Assembly: GCA_021831565.1 (NCBI GenBank) | Contig: JAKBMM010000022.1 | Span: 1-43,503 of the forward strand | From: Planctomycetota bacterium | Lineage (GTDB): Bacteria; Planctomycetota; Phycisphaerae; WQYP01 | Direction of reading: 5' to 3' | DNA: 43,503 bases | Shown here: positions 24,711-32,930 of the stretch, in pieces | How positions within the stretch are numbered: the stretch's first letter is position 1 | How the letters are laid out: each line of letters starts with the position of its first letter | Notes under the pieces: model-generated | Database searches by the model: none | Seen by the model: only the letters and a program-made list of their open reading frames with translations | What the model was told of the DNA's origin: nothing | Translations under genes and position numbers: made by a program

Positions 24711-24776
24711 TCCGTGGCGTTCTATCCGCCCGCCAGGGCGCGCGTGGTGTGTGTCTTTTCAGGAAGGAGTTTCATC

Positions 24777-25235
24777 ATGCACGGGGAAATGTTTTCCAAT
24801 AATGTAGTGGTGTATAACTATTCGGGTATATTGGCATTCTTGGCCTTATTTCTGGTTATGCTCGCGGTGCAGATTTTCATCTGTTACCTGCTGCAGACCT
24901 GCTACAGCCGCATTCCGGAGGATTTCCGCCAACTTTCTCCGGGGCTGGTATGGCTGCTGCTGATTCCGATTTTCGGCCTGGTATGGAATTTCTTTGTCTT
25001 TCTCAAGCTCGCCAACAGCTACCAGGCGTATTTTACCAGCATCGCCAAACCGCACATGGGCGACTGCGGCCGCGCCCTGGGACTGGCGTATTGCATCTGC
25101 GCGTGCTTATCGATCATTCCCTTGCTTGGCTACTTGACGGGCATTGCCGCCTTGATTCTTCTGATCATTCTGATGGTCAAGATGGTCGGCCTGCGCAACC
25201 AGATTTCCCTGGCGCCGGGGACGCCCGCCGCCTGA
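24777..25235 (+). CDS. Small integral membrane protein, function unknown
   Basis: The protein has 152 residues. ATG 24777 follows AAGGAG (24764-24769) at 7 nt. Three or four hydrophobic segments are visible: about 16-40 (GILAFLALFLVMLAVQIFIC), 55-80 (LVWLLLIPIFGLVWNFFVF), and 105-140 (LAYCICACLSIIPLLGYL followed by AALILLIILMVKMV). Between the second and third is a short polar loop ending HMGDCGRALG. The pattern resembles small DUF4870/DUF4328-like membrane proteins but I cannot assign the family. It is expressed from a strong predicted promoter and followed, 83 bp later, by leuB on the same strand; no functional link is evident. Confidence 0.75.
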   Translation: MHGEMFSNNVVVYNYSGILAFLALFLVMLAVQIFICYLLQTCYSRIPEDFRQLSPGLVWLLLIPIFGLVWNFFVFLKLANSYQAYFTSIAKPHMGDCGRALGLAYCICACLSIIPLLGYLTGIAALILLIILMVKMVGLRNQISLAPGTPAA

Positions 25236-25318
25236 GAGGTCTCGGCCGCGTGCCGGTTGCCCGCTATAGGCGATCACGCTATCGTGCTTGACTCATTGTG
25301 GTTTTGAGGAAAGCGTCC

Positions 25319-26407
25319 ATGGACATGAAGATAGCGGTATTGCCGGGCGATGGCGTCGGAAGGGAAGTCATTCAGGCGGCGATGCGCGTGCTGTACGCGA
25401 CATCCGAGGAATCCGGTCACAGAGTCCTGGCCGAACACGCCGCCGTGGGCTGGGCCGCCATAGACCAATACGGCGAGGCCTTACCCCCGGCCACGCGCGA
25501 TATTTGCCGGCGCAGCGAGGCGATTCTTTTCGGCGCCGTTGGCCTGCCGGACCGCGACAAAACTCTGCCGCAGGACCGGCGCCCGGAGCGGGTCGCTTTG
25601 CTGGAGTTGCGCAAAGGTCTTTTCGCCAATCTTCGACACATTGTTATGCCACCCAGGCTGGCCCACCGCTGTCCGCTCAAAAACGAGCTGATAACCGACG
25701 GCATCGATATTTTGATTATCCGCGAGCTTACCGGCGGGCTGTATTACGGCCAGCCGCAGGGCATCTCCGGCCAGGCGCCCAACCGCCGGGCGGTGGACAC
25801 GATGGCGTATTCGGAGCATGAAATTCGGCGGATTATCAAAGTCGGGTTTGAATCCGCCCGCAAGCGGCACAAGAAACTTGCCAGTGTGGACAAAGCCAAC
25901 ATCCTCGCCACCAGTCAGTTATGGCGCCAAACCGCCGTGGCGATGGGTAAAGAATATCCCGATGTGCATCTCGAACATATATACGTGGACAATGCGGCCA
26001 TGCAGCTATTACGCCGGCCATCGGATTTTGATGTGCTTGTGACGGAAAATACTTTTGGCGACATCCTCAGCGACGAAGCGTCGATGCTGGCTGGTTCCAT
26101 TGGACTGGTTCCTTCGGCATGTCTGGGTGAACCGGACGCGCAGGGCTCTTCCGCCACGCCATTTTATGAGCCGATTCACGGCAGCGCGCCGGATATCGCC
26201 GGCCAGGACAAAGCCAATCCGGTCGGCGCCATTCTGACTGTGGCCATGATGCTCAATCATACTTTTGGGTTGGCCAAAGAAGCCAAGGCCATTGAAACGG
26301 CCACATTTGCCGTGCTTAACGAAGGCCAATATCTTACCAGCGATCTTGGCGGCACGGCAGCATGCAGCGAAGTCGCCGAGGCAATTATCGAACGGTTGAG
26401 CTTCTGA
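25319..26407 (+). CDS. leuB: 3-isopropylmalate dehydrogenase
   Basis: The protein has 362 residues. ATG 25319 follows GAGGA (25306-25310) at 8 nt. It oxidises and decarboxylates 3-isopropylmalate in leucine synthesis. Family features: IAVLPGDGVGREVIQAAMRVL, ILFGAVGLP, LLELRKGLFANLRHI, IIRELTGGLYYGQP (substrate and NAD contacts), VDKANILATSQLWR, HIYVDNAAMQLLRRPSDFDVLVTENTFGDILSDEASMLAGS in order, and YEPIHGSAPDIAGQDKANPVGAI. RELTGG, not an isocitrate-type motif, supports LeuB. No other leu gene is in the window. The last 23 nt overlap the convergent kdpC gene. Confidence 0.95.
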   Translation: MDMKIAVLPGDGVGREVIQAAMRVLYATSEESGHRVLAEHAAVGWAAIDQYGEALPPATRDICRRSEAILFGAVGLPDRDKTLPQDRRPERVALLELRKGLFANLRHIVMPPRLAHRCPLKNELITDGIDILIIRELTGGLYYGQPQGISGQAPNRRAVDTMAYSEHEIRRIIKVGFESARKRHKKLASVDKANILATSQLWRQTAVAMGKEYPDVHLEHIYVDNAAMQLLRRPSDFDVLVTENTFGDILSDEASMLAGSIGLVPSACLGEPDAQGSSATPFYEPIHGSAPDIAGQDKANPVGAILTVAMMLNHTFGLAKEAKAIETATFAVLNEGQYLTSDLGGTAACSEVAEAIIERLSF

Positions 26408-27122
26408 CGTGATCGAATGGGGCGCCGGGTGCCGGCGGATAGGGCGCCACTCGATCCAGCGCCAGATTCAATTCCAACACGTTGACGACCTTTTCACCTA
26501 ACAGTCCAAATTGCGGTCCCGACGTATAGCGGGCGATGAGTTTTTTCAGCCGCGCCGGACTCATCCGCCGAAGCCGGGCGATACGGGGAATTTGATAATA
26601 GGCGGCGGCAACGGACTCATCCGGATCCAAACCGGAGGCGGAACTGGTCAGAAGATCCACCGGTATCGGTGCGGAGTTCCCGATGTCCGCGTTGCGCAGC
26701 GCCTGAACCCGTTGTTTGATATGCGCAATTAAAGTCGGGTTGGTCGGCCCCAGATTCGATCCGCCGGACGCCGCCGCGTTGTAGGGCACGGGCGAAGTGG
26801 CGCTGGGGCGCGGCCAGAAATACCATGGCTGGTTGAAATATTGGCCGATTTGCGCCGAACCGATGGCGCTCCTTCGGCTGAGCGTTGGCTGACCTTTGCG
26901 GTTGATCAACGAACCGGCCGCCTGCCAGGGAAACAGGACCCGGGCGATACCGGTCATGACCAGCGGATAGACAATTCCCGTCAAAACGCTGCAGAGCGTC
27001 AACAATACCAGCGCGGCGCGGAGCATGGCCAGGACGCCGCCGCGGCGCGGCAACTTCGTCTGCCTGCGTCCGCCGGGAGAGTTTGATTCATCGGCATTCG
27101 CCGAACCGTCTGTCGCGGACAT
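26385..27122 (-). CDS. kdpC: Potassium-transporting ATPase KdpC subunit
   Basis: The protein has 245 residues, longer than the usual 190 or so. ATG 27122 follows AAAGGA at 8 nt. KdpC is the single-span subunit needed for assembly and ATP binding of the high-affinity K+ pump. The transmembrane segment is at about 33-60 (AALVLLTLCSVLTGIVYPLVMTG over two halves), followed by the hallmark SAIGSAQIGQYFNQPWYFWPRPSA and SGGSNLGPTNPTL split as seen, then PVDLLTSSASGLDPD and VNVLELNLAL. The extra length is a charged 30-residue N-terminus and a Pro-rich tail. Its 3' end overlaps leuB by 23 nt, tail to tail, and nothing follows it in the operon. Confidence 0.95.
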   Translation of the reverse strand: MSATDGSANADESNSPGGRRQTKLPRRGGVLAMLRAALVLLTLCSVLTGIVYPLVMTGIARVLFPWQAAGSLINRKGQPTLSRRSAIGSAQIGQYFNQPWYFWPRPSATSPVPYNAAASGGSNLGPTNPTLIAHIKQRVQALRNADIGNSAPIPVDLLTSSASGLDPDESVAAAYYQIPRIARLRRMSPARLKKLIARYTSGPQFGLLGEKVVNVLELNLALDRVAPYPPAPGAPFDHVRSSTVR

Positions 27123-27143
27123 AATGAATTTCCTTTCTCCAGT

Positions 27144-29234
27144 TTAGAATCGAATATTCAACAGCAGATCAATCAGCTTGATCCCGATAAATGGCGCAAG
27201 CAGGCCGCCCACGCCATAGATGAGGATATTATTCCATAACAATTCATGAGCGGGCCGGGGGCGATACCGTACGCCGCGCAGCGCCACTGGAATCAGGGCG
27301 ATGATGATCAGGGCGTTGAAGATGACCGCCGAGAGTACCGCCGTTTGCGGATTCAGATCCATGATGTTCAGGCGTGTGAGCGCCGGATAGGTGGAGGCGA
27401 ACATGACCGGAATGATGGCGAAATACTTGGACACATCATTGGCGATGGAAAAGGTGGTCAGAGCGCCGCGTGTCATCAACAGTTGCTTGCCGGTTTCCAC
27501 CACTTCGATGAGTTTGGTGGGATTGGAATCCAGGTCCACCATGTTGCCGGCTTCCTTGGCGGCCTGCGTGCCGGTGTTCATGGCCACGGCCACGTCGGCT
27601 TGCGCCAAGGCGGGAGCGTCGTTGGTGCCGTCACCGGTCATGGCCACCAATTGGCCGTGCTGTTGGTAGTCGCGAATGAGCTTGAGTTTGGTTTCGGGCG
27701 TGGCCTGGGCCAGAAAATCATCCACGCCCGCTTCCGCCGCGATGGCCGCGGCGGTCAGGGGATTGTCTCCCGTAACCATCACCGTTTTAATGCCCATGGC
27801 CCGTAATTCGGCGAACCGTTCGCGAATACCTCCCTTGACGATATCTTTGAGTTCAATGGTTCCGAGCACCGCGGGCCCCTGGGCCACAAGCAAGGGAGTT
27901 GAACCTTGGCGTGAGATTTCGTCGGCTTTGGACCGGACCGCGGGAGGGAAGGATCCCCCCAGCGCACAAACGTACTTTTCAACGGCGGAGTCCGCTCCCT
28001 TGCGAATCGGCCGACCGGGCAAATCAACACCCGACATTCGCGTCTGGGCGGTGAACGGAACAAACCGCGCGCCCAAGTCGTCAATATCCCGTTGGCGCAT
28101 TCCATATTTATTTTTGGCCAGCACCACGATGGATCTTCCCTCCGGAGTTTCATCGGCCAGCGAACTTAATTGCGCCGCATCCGCGAGGTCTCGTTCCGCT
28201 ACGCCGGGAGCGGGATGAAAAGCGACCGCCTGACGATTGCCCAGTGTAATAGTTCCGGTTTTATCCAGCAGAAGCACATCGACATCACCCGCCGCCTCCA
28301 CGGCGCGTCCCGAGGTGGCAATGACGTTGGCCTGGATCATGCGGTCCATGCCCGCGATTCCAATGGCGGATAACAGCCCGCCGATGGTGGTGGGAATCAG
28401 GCAAACCAACAACGCCACGAGTGTGGTGATCGGCACCGCGCGGGCGACCATGGCCTTGCCGGCCGCGGCCAGGGCGGCGTTAACCGCAGCGGCGCTGTAG
28501 ATGGAATAGGGCAGCAAAGTGGCCGTAGCCAGAAGACACACGATTGTAAAGCCGGCCAGAAGAATGTTCAGGGCTATTTCATTGGGAGTTTTTTGCCGTT
28601 TGGCTCCTTCCACCATGGCGATCATCCGATCCAGAAACGCCTCGCCGGGATTGGCGCCCACCCGGATGATCAGCCAATCCGAGAGCACCCGTGTGCCACC
28701 CGTGACGGAAGAGCGATCCCCGCCGGCTTCTCGAATAACCGGGGCCGACTCGCCGGTAATGGCCGATTCATCGACGGAAGCGACGCCGCCGACCACTTCG
28801 CCGTCCGCCGGGATTGAATCGCCCGCTTCACATAAGATGATGTCGCCTTTGCGCAACGTGGAGGCGGGAACCTCGGTGGCCGCGGCGGCGCGCTGCGGCG
28901 CGGAAAGTTTACGCGCCGGCGTATCGCGCCGGGCCCGGCGCAGCGTATCGGCTTGGGCTTTTCCACGCCCTTCCGCCATCGCCTCCGCGAAATTGGCAAA
29001 AAACACCGTGAACCAAAGCCATACCGAAATCCAGAAAATAAACCATGTCGGCGCTTCGCCGTGTCCCGCCAGCGATTGCACAAACAGCGCCGTGGTTAAA
29101 ATAGCGCCCAGAAAAACCACAAACATCACCGGGTTTCTGATCTGATGGCGCGGGTTGAGTTTGATCAACGCGTCGCGCACGGCGCGCCTGAAAATATCGC
29201 CCTGAAACAAATTAAGGGGTTTACGAGACGCCAT
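27144..29234 (-). CDS. kdpB: Potassium-transporting ATPase ATP-binding subunit KdpB
   Basis: The protein has 696 residues, normal for the family. It is the P-type ATPase subunit that powers K+ import. Visible: [17 protein letters not shown] (actuator TGES), the phosphorylation motif [10 protein letters not shown] (Asp about residue 320), [25 protein letters not shown] in the hinge region, and the KdpB-type segment [21 protein letters not shown]. Transmembrane helices are visible near residues 35-75, 215-265 and 580-690. AGGTG lies 9 nt before ATG 29234. It sits between kdpA (33 bp upstream) and kdpC (21 bp downstream). Confidence 0.97.
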   Translation of the reverse strand: MASRKPLNLFQGDIFRRAVRDALIKLNPRHQIRNPVMFVVFLGAILTTALFVQSLAGHGEAPTWFIFWISVWLWFTVFFANFAEAMAEGRGKAQADTLRRARRDTPARKLSAPQRAAAATEVPASTLRKGDIILCEAGDSIPADGEVVGGVASVDESAITGESAPVIREAGGDRSSVTGGTRVLSDWLIIRVGANPGEAFLDRMIAMVEGAKRQKTPNEIALNILLAGFTIVCLLATATLLPYSIYSAAAVNAALAAAGKAMVARAVPITTLVALLVCLIPTTIGGLLSAIGIAGMDRMIQANVIATSGRAVEAAGDVDVLLLDKTGTITLGNRQAVAFHPAPGVAERDLADAAQLSSLADETPEGRSIVVLAKNKYGMRQRDIDDLGARFVPFTAQTRMSGVDLPGRPIRKGADSAVEKYVCALGGSFPPAVRSKADEISRQGSTPLLVAQGPAVLGTIELKDIVKGGIRERFAELRAMGIKTVMVTGDNPLTAAAIAAEAGVDDFLAQATPETKLKLIRDYQQHGQLVAMTGDGTNDAPALAQADVAVAMNTGTQAAKEAGNMVDLDSNPTKLIEVVETGKQLLMTRGALTTFSIANDVSKYFAIIPVMFASTYPALTRLNIMDLNPQTAVLSAVIFNALIIIALIPVALRGVRYRPRPAHELLWNNILIYGVGGLLAPFIGIKLIDLLLNIRF

Positions 29235-29267
29235 GATGACAACACCTAAACAAAACTCGCAGTGTGT

Positions 29268-31043
29268 TTAAAAATGGCCGGCGAATGTTTGCAATTGCTC
29301 CGCCAGAGGCCCCAGGGCCAGCGCCGGGAAAAATGTCAGCGCCACGACCACCACAATAATTCCCAACAGCACGAATACAAACAGCGGCGTGTGCGTGGAG
29401 AGCGTGCCGGATCCGGCCGGAACTATTTTCTTATTCGCCAGGGAGCCGGCGATCGCCAACGGGGGAATGATGGTCCAGTAGCGGGCTATCAGCATGATCA
29501 ATCCGCCGACAATGTTGTAAAACGGTGTATCGCCATTGAGGCCGGCAAAAGCGGAACCATTATTATTGGCCTGGGAAGTCATGGCGTAGAGGATTTCTGT
29601 AAAACCGTGCGCGCCGGGATTGGCGATGCCGGCCACGCCCTGGGCAATGACACAGGCCACCGCCGTGCCCAGCAACGCCAACGAAGGTGGAACAAGAATG
29701 GCGATCGAGGCCATTTTCATTTCGAAAGCCTCAATTTTTTTCCCCAGATACTCCGGCGTGCGGCCGATCATCAGACCCGCGATAAATACCGTCACCAGCA
29801 CGAACATCAACATGCCATAAAGCCCCGACCCGATGCCGCCCGGGGCTACTTCCGAAAGCTGGATCAACCACAAGGGAAAAAGTCCGCCCAACGGGGTAAA
29901 TGAATCAAGCATGGAGTTGACTGCTCCGGTGGATGTACCGGTGGCGGTGGAGTCGAAAATAGCCGAGTTAACAGGGCCCAAGCGTGCCTCCTTACCTTCC
30001 ATATTGCCGCCGGGTTGCAAAGCCGTCGGCCGTTGGTTGCAGTATTTGGCCAGGAGTGGATTGCCGGCCTGTTCGGTTATGACGCAGGGAATCATGAAAG
30101 CCAGAAGCAAAATCACCATGGCCGCCAGGATGGCCCAGCCTTGCCGTGTATCGCCGACCATGCGACCAAAGGTATAACAGAATGCCAGGGGTATCAGCAG
30201 AATGGCCGTTTCTTCAAGAAAGTTGGTCAGACCGGTCGGATTCTCAAATGGGTGCGCCGAATTCGCATTGAAGAAACCGCCGCCATTGGTCCCCAGTTCT
30301 TTGATGGCTTCCTGGGACGCCACCGGCCCGACGGCGATGGTTTGGCTGGCAACCGCTTCGGGACGGGACGCTGCGCCGGAGGCCACCGCCGGTGCGACAA
30401 AAGGCTCTACCAATTTCACATGGACGTAACGCTCGAGTGTTTGTGGTACGCCCTGGGATACCAGGATCAGGGAAAAAATTACACAGATGGGCAGAAGAAC
30501 ATAAAGAACGCTGCGGGTCACATCGACCCAGAAATTTCCAATTCCGGAGGTGGTTTTACGCACCAAACCGCGTATCAACGCCACCAGAATCGCCATGCCC
30601 GTCGCCGCCGAGAGAAAATTCTGCACGGTCAACGCCGCCATTTGCGTACCATAGCTCATCGTCGATTCGCCGGCGTAATTCTGCCAGTTGGTGTTGGTGA
30701 TAAAACTGGCCGCCGTATTAAAAGCCAGGGAAGGCGGCACAGCCTTCATACCGGCTGGATTCAGGGGCAACGAGCCTTGCAGTCGCTGGATGGCATATAC
30801 CGCGAGGAATCCAAGAAAATTAAATACCAGGCAAGCGGCGGCGTATTGTTTCCAGTTCTGTTCGTCATCCATCCGTATCCCGCATAACCGATAAATGCCC
30901 CGTTCCAACGGCCCGAACAATTTGTCCAGACCGAACAAGGGCTGAAACTCGTATACGCGGGCCAGAAACGCGCCGACGGGCTTGACCAGCAACAGCACGA
31001 CCAGCATAAGCAAGCCGATCGATATCCAGGCCTCACCAGTCAT
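29268..31043 (-). CDS. kdpA: Potassium-transporting ATPase K+-binding subunit KdpA
   Basis: The protein has 591 residues. ATG 31043 overlaps the kdpF stop (ATGA), with GGAGAAG just upstream. KdpA is the channel-like, SKT-family subunit that selects K+. Landmarks include VKPVGAFLARVYE at the start, SFITNTNWQNYAGE (first selectivity segment), EAIKELGTNGGGFFNANSAHPFENPT (second), MIGRTPEYLGKKIEAFEMK, and SQANNNGSAFAGL (last). About ten hydrophobic helices are visible. It is followed by kdpB and kdpC. Confidence 0.97.
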   Translation of the reverse strand: MTGEAWISIGLLMLVVLLLVKPVGAFLARVYEFQPLFGLDKLFGPLERGIYRLCGIRMDDEQNWKQYAAACLVFNFLGFLAVYAIQRLQGSLPLNPAGMKAVPPSLAFNTAASFITNTNWQNYAGESTMSYGTQMAALTVQNFLSAATGMAILVALIRGLVRKTTSGIGNFWVDVTRSVLYVLLPICVIFSLILVSQGVPQTLERYVHVKLVEPFVAPAVASGAASRPEAVASQTIAVGPVASQEAIKELGTNGGGFFNANSAHPFENPTGLTNFLEETAILLIPLAFCYTFGRMVGDTRQGWAILAAMVILLLAFMIPCVITEQAGNPLLAKYCNQRPTALQPGGNMEGKEARLGPVNSAIFDSTATGTSTGAVNSMLDSFTPLGGLFPLWLIQLSEVAPGGIGSGLYGMLMFVLVTVFIAGLMIGRTPEYLGKKIEAFEMKMASIAILVPPSLALLGTAVACVIAQGVAGIANPGAHGFTEILYAMTSQANNNGSAFAGLNGDTPFYNIVGGLIMLIARYWTIIPPLAIAGSLANKKIVPAGSGTLSTHTPLFVFVLLGIIVVVVALTFFPALALGPLAEQLQTFAGHF

Positions 31044-31132
31044 AAAAACTTCTCCGGAAATAATAGGGCGATGAATAGATAGATAAGAATCAACGCGGCC
31101 AGGATTCCGCATATCCAGTAAAGGACGCTCAT
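31040..31132 (-). CDS. kdpF: KdpF small stabilising subunit
   Basis: This is a 30-residue single-helix peptide beginning MSVLYWICGILAALILIYL and ending LLFPEKFL, with the typical KdpF end (FPEKF). ATG 31132 overlaps the stop of the upstream peptide and its own TGA overlaps the kdpA start, so translation is probably coupled along the chain. KdpF stabilises the KdpABC complex in the membrane. The gene falls below common length cut-offs. Confidence 0.9.
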   Translation of the reverse strand: MSVLYWICGILAALILIYLFIALLFPEKFL

Positions 31133-31224
31133 GGAGGCCCTCCCCTCAGATATTCGCAAAGTTTTACCAGCGCCCAGGAGACGCCGAAAAACACCGCCGC
31201 CGCCAACGGATACAACAGGTCCAT
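31129..31224 (-). CDS. 31-residue membrane peptide upstream of kdpF
   Basis: The frame ATG 31224 to TGA 31129 encodes a 31-residue peptide starting MDLLYPLAAAVFFGVSWALV, then KLCEYLRGGPP. It has one hydrophobic helix (about 3-21) and a short basic tail. AAGG about 10 nt before the ATG and a 4-nt ATGA overlap with kdpF support translation. Similar small peptides (helix, then W..V..CE.L) occur before kdpF in other bacteria as I remember them, usually annotated only as hypothetical. A Kdp-associated role is inferred from position. Confidence 0.75.
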   Translation of the reverse strand: MDLLYPLAAAVFFGVSWALVKLCEYLRGGPP

Positions 31225-31552
31225 TGAAATCACCTTCCGTTCAACATAAGAAAGCTCCATCGGATGACACGTCGCGACCCTGCACGCGTCACCAGAGCAA
31301 GCTTAGGCGGACAGAAGGAAGAGGTCTAATCAAAAAATAATCAAAAATGGGCGATTCCTCATCAAGAAAACATCAAGACGCCAAGGAAGAGGCCGGCGCG
31401 GGAATCTTTTCAGGCATGGGGACACTTATGGCGCCGGTCCACGCGGGCATTCCCGAAGAAATTGTCATACCCCGGAAGGTAATAAGAAACATTCATCATT
31501 TTGCGGCGGCCGGCGGACCTGTTACCATATTTTACAAGAACCAGGCGTAAAC
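31225..31552. other. Gene-free kdp upstream region
   Basis: These 328 bp separate the kdp operon (-) from tRNA-Ala (+). They contain the TTGAT repeat array described separately and an AT-rich stretch that suits a promoter. An in-frame stretch on the plus strand (31347-31550) has no ribosome site or recognisable domain. I see no ydaO-type c-di-AMP riboswitch core. Confidence 0.5.
31327..31378 (-). promoter_or_regulatory. Two pairs of 11-bp-phased TTGAT repeats upstream of kdp (putative operator)
   Basis: Read on the kdp strand, TTGAT occurs four times. In plus coordinates its complement ATCAA starts at 31329, 31340, 31361 and 31372, giving steps of 11, 21 and 11 bp. The left pair is a perfect 10-bp direct repeat (TAATCAAAAA). 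Direct repeats one helical turn apart are the usual binding pattern of OmpR/PhoB-type regulators, the family of KdpE. Confidence 0.5.
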
Positions 31553-31625
31553 GGGGACGTAGCTCAATTGGGAGAGCACTGCCTTTGCAAGGCAGGGGTT
31601 GCCGGTTCGAGCCCGGTCGTCTCCA
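31553..31625 (+). tRNA. tRNA-Ala (anticodon TGC)
   Basis: The acceptor stem GGGGACG pairs with CGTCTCC and contains the G3:U70 wobble that identifies alanine tRNAs. The D arm (GCTC/GAGC), the anticodon stem CTGCC/GGCAG with loop TTTGCAA (anticodon 31586-31588) and the T arm with TTCGAGC are all present. The discriminator is A, and CCA is not encoded (CTT follows). Confidence 0.97.
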
Positions 31626-31641
31626 CTTCGTTGAAAAAAAG

Positions 31642-31763
31642 TGAGGTTCACCAGGCGCCGCCGCGCTCTCGTTGAGCGCGGCGTTGACGTGGGCAATAGA
31701 ACCTCAGGCTTTCTACAGCAGGCCCCAACAGGAGCTTAACGACTCGCCCATGTCGTTGGTGCT
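31642..31763 (+). ncRNA. Candidate structured RNA downstream of tRNA-Ala
   Basis: An outer helix TGAGGTTC/GAACCTCA (31642-31649 with 31699-31706) encloses a perfect 10-bp GC-rich hairpin CGCCGCGCTC/GAGCGCGGCG (31659-31683, loop TCGTT). A second hairpin follows, AACGAC/GTCGTT (31738-31757). It begins 17 nt after the tRNA and ends before the peroxiredoxin gene. It matches no RNA class I can recognise (not SRP, tmRNA, RNase P or 6S as far as I can see), so it may be a small RNA or an mRNA leader. Confidence 0.4.
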
Positions 31764-31834
31764 TACACAAGACAAACCCATTTCCTTGGCATAAAATACC
31801 GCCTACGGCGTTGATTAGGACTCAAGCGGCGCTT

Positions 31835-32353
31835 ATGGCGAAAAATACGGATAAATCAAAAAAGCCCAAAGTCCGTGCCGGTGGGATTGAACCGGGGCGG
31901 CTGGCGCCGGATTTCACTTTGTGCGACGGGCCGGAGCGAATGTGGTCGCTGGCGGCCATGCGCGGCGGACCGGTGATCCTGGCGTTTTATCCGGCCGATT
32001 TCAGCCCGGTCTGCGGCGAACAGCTTGCTCTATACAACGAAATACTTGATGAATTTCAGAAATTCGGCGCCCGGCTCGTTGGCATTTCGGTCGATGGACC
32101 ATGGTGCCATCAGGCCTACGCCGCGGCGCAGCGCCTGGAGTTTTCACTGCTGGCGGACTTTGAACCCAAGGGGGCTGTGGCTCGCCGGTATGGCGTGTAT
32201 CGGGCCGGGGACGGCGTGTGCGAACGGGCGCTGTTCGTCATCGACGGCCGGGGCGTGGTTCGCTGGAAACATATTTCGCCGATTGAGATCAATCCCGGCG
32301 CCGACGGAATTCTCGCGGCTCTGGAAGCATTGCCTTCGGAGAAAACGGCGTGA
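31835..32353 (+). CDS. Peroxiredoxin (AhpC/TSA, Bcp/AhpE-like)
   Basis: The protein has 172 residues from ATG 31835; TTG 31811 would add eight. Neither start has a well-spaced ribosome site (AGGA lies 14 nt before the ATG). The thioredoxin-fold core is clear: RLAPDFTLCDG, VILAFYPADFSPVCGEQL with the peroxidatic Cys in the PxxxS/TxxC motif, ARLVGISVDGPWCHQAYA, and FVIDGRGVVRWKHI. A second Cys in GPWCHQ could be resolving. It reduces peroxides using an external thiol donor; the next gene, a CxxC DsbA-like protein overlapping by 4 nt, is a possible redox partner (inference). No signal peptide is present. It opens the operon that continues with der, ispD and polX. Confidence 0.87.
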   Translation: MAKNTDKSKKPKVRAGGIEPGRLAPDFTLCDGPERMWSLAAMRGGPVILAFYPADFSPVCGEQLALYNEILDEFQKFGARLVGISVDGPWCHQAYAAAQRLEFSLLADFEPKGAVARRYGVYRAGDGVCERALFVIDGRGVVRWKHISPIEINPGADGILAALEALPSEKTA

Positions 32354-32928
32354 AAATTAGCGAGGCGCCGTGCCCGGCTCTGGCGCCTTCGCTGGGACCG
32401 GCGGACCATATCCTGGGTTCCATTGGCGCGCCGGTGGAACTGGTCGAATACGGCGATTATGAGTGCCGGTACTGCGGTCTGGCGCGCCTGGCGGTACGGG
32501 ATATTTTGAAGCGGGCGGGATCGCAAATATGTTTTGCCTGGCGGCATTTTCCCTTTGGAAAGATTCATCCGCGTGCCCGTCTGGCGGCCCTGGCGGCGGA
32601 AGCGGCGGGAGAAAATTTCTGGTTGATGCACGATCTGCTCCTGCGACACCAACGCTCTTTGCAAATGGAAAAGTTGCTGGAATACGCCCGGCGGATTGAT
32701 CTGGACGTGGAGAAATTTCGGGCGCAGTTGGAAGATAAGCGGCATGCGGCGCGGTTGCGGGAACATCGGATCGGCGGTATTCGCAGCGGTGTAAACACGA
32801 CGCCGACGTTTTACGTCCAGGGCCGGCGTCACAACGGAGGATTCGATGCGGCGGCGCTGTGGGCGGCCATCCTTCCGCATCTGGACGCGGCGCCGCGGCG
32901 CCGCTGGTGCAACGATTCTGGAAAATAA
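32350..32928 (+). CDS. DsbA-family thioredoxin-fold protein (cytoplasmic-type)
   Basis: The protein has 192 residues, starting at GTG 32350, which overlaps the preceding stop (GTGA). The core is DsbA-like: VELVEYGDYECRYCGLARLAV with the redox motif CRYC, a helical insert (AARLAALAAEAAGENFWLMHDLL over two helices), and GVNTTPTFYVQGRRHNGG with the cis-Pro motif TTPTF. It resembles the thioredoxin domain sometimes fused to NhaA antiporters and other DsbA_4/FrnE relatives. There is no signal peptide, so it probably acts in the cytoplasm, plausibly with the peroxiredoxin encoded upstream. The stop is 2 nt before the der start. Confidence 0.87.
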   Translation: MKISEAPCPALAPSLGPADHILGSIGAPVELVEYGDYECRYCGLARLAVRDILKRAGSQICFAWRHFPFGKIHPRARLAALAAEAAGENFWLMHDLLLRHQRSLQMEKLLEYARRIDLDVEKFRAQLEDKRHAARLREHRIGGIRSGVNTTPTFYVQGRRHNGGFDAAALWAAILPHLDAAPRRRWCNDSGK

Positions 32929-32930
32929 GG

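Noticed and set aside
31347-31550. 67-codon open frame between the kdp operon and tRNA-Ala
   Set aside because: It overlaps the TTGAT repeat array, has no ribosome site and shows no domain or signal sequence.
31225-31552. c-di-AMP (ydaO-type) riboswitch upstream of kdp
   Set aside because: I looked for its conserved core because it often controls K+ uptake genes, but the region shows no such core or pseudoknot pattern.
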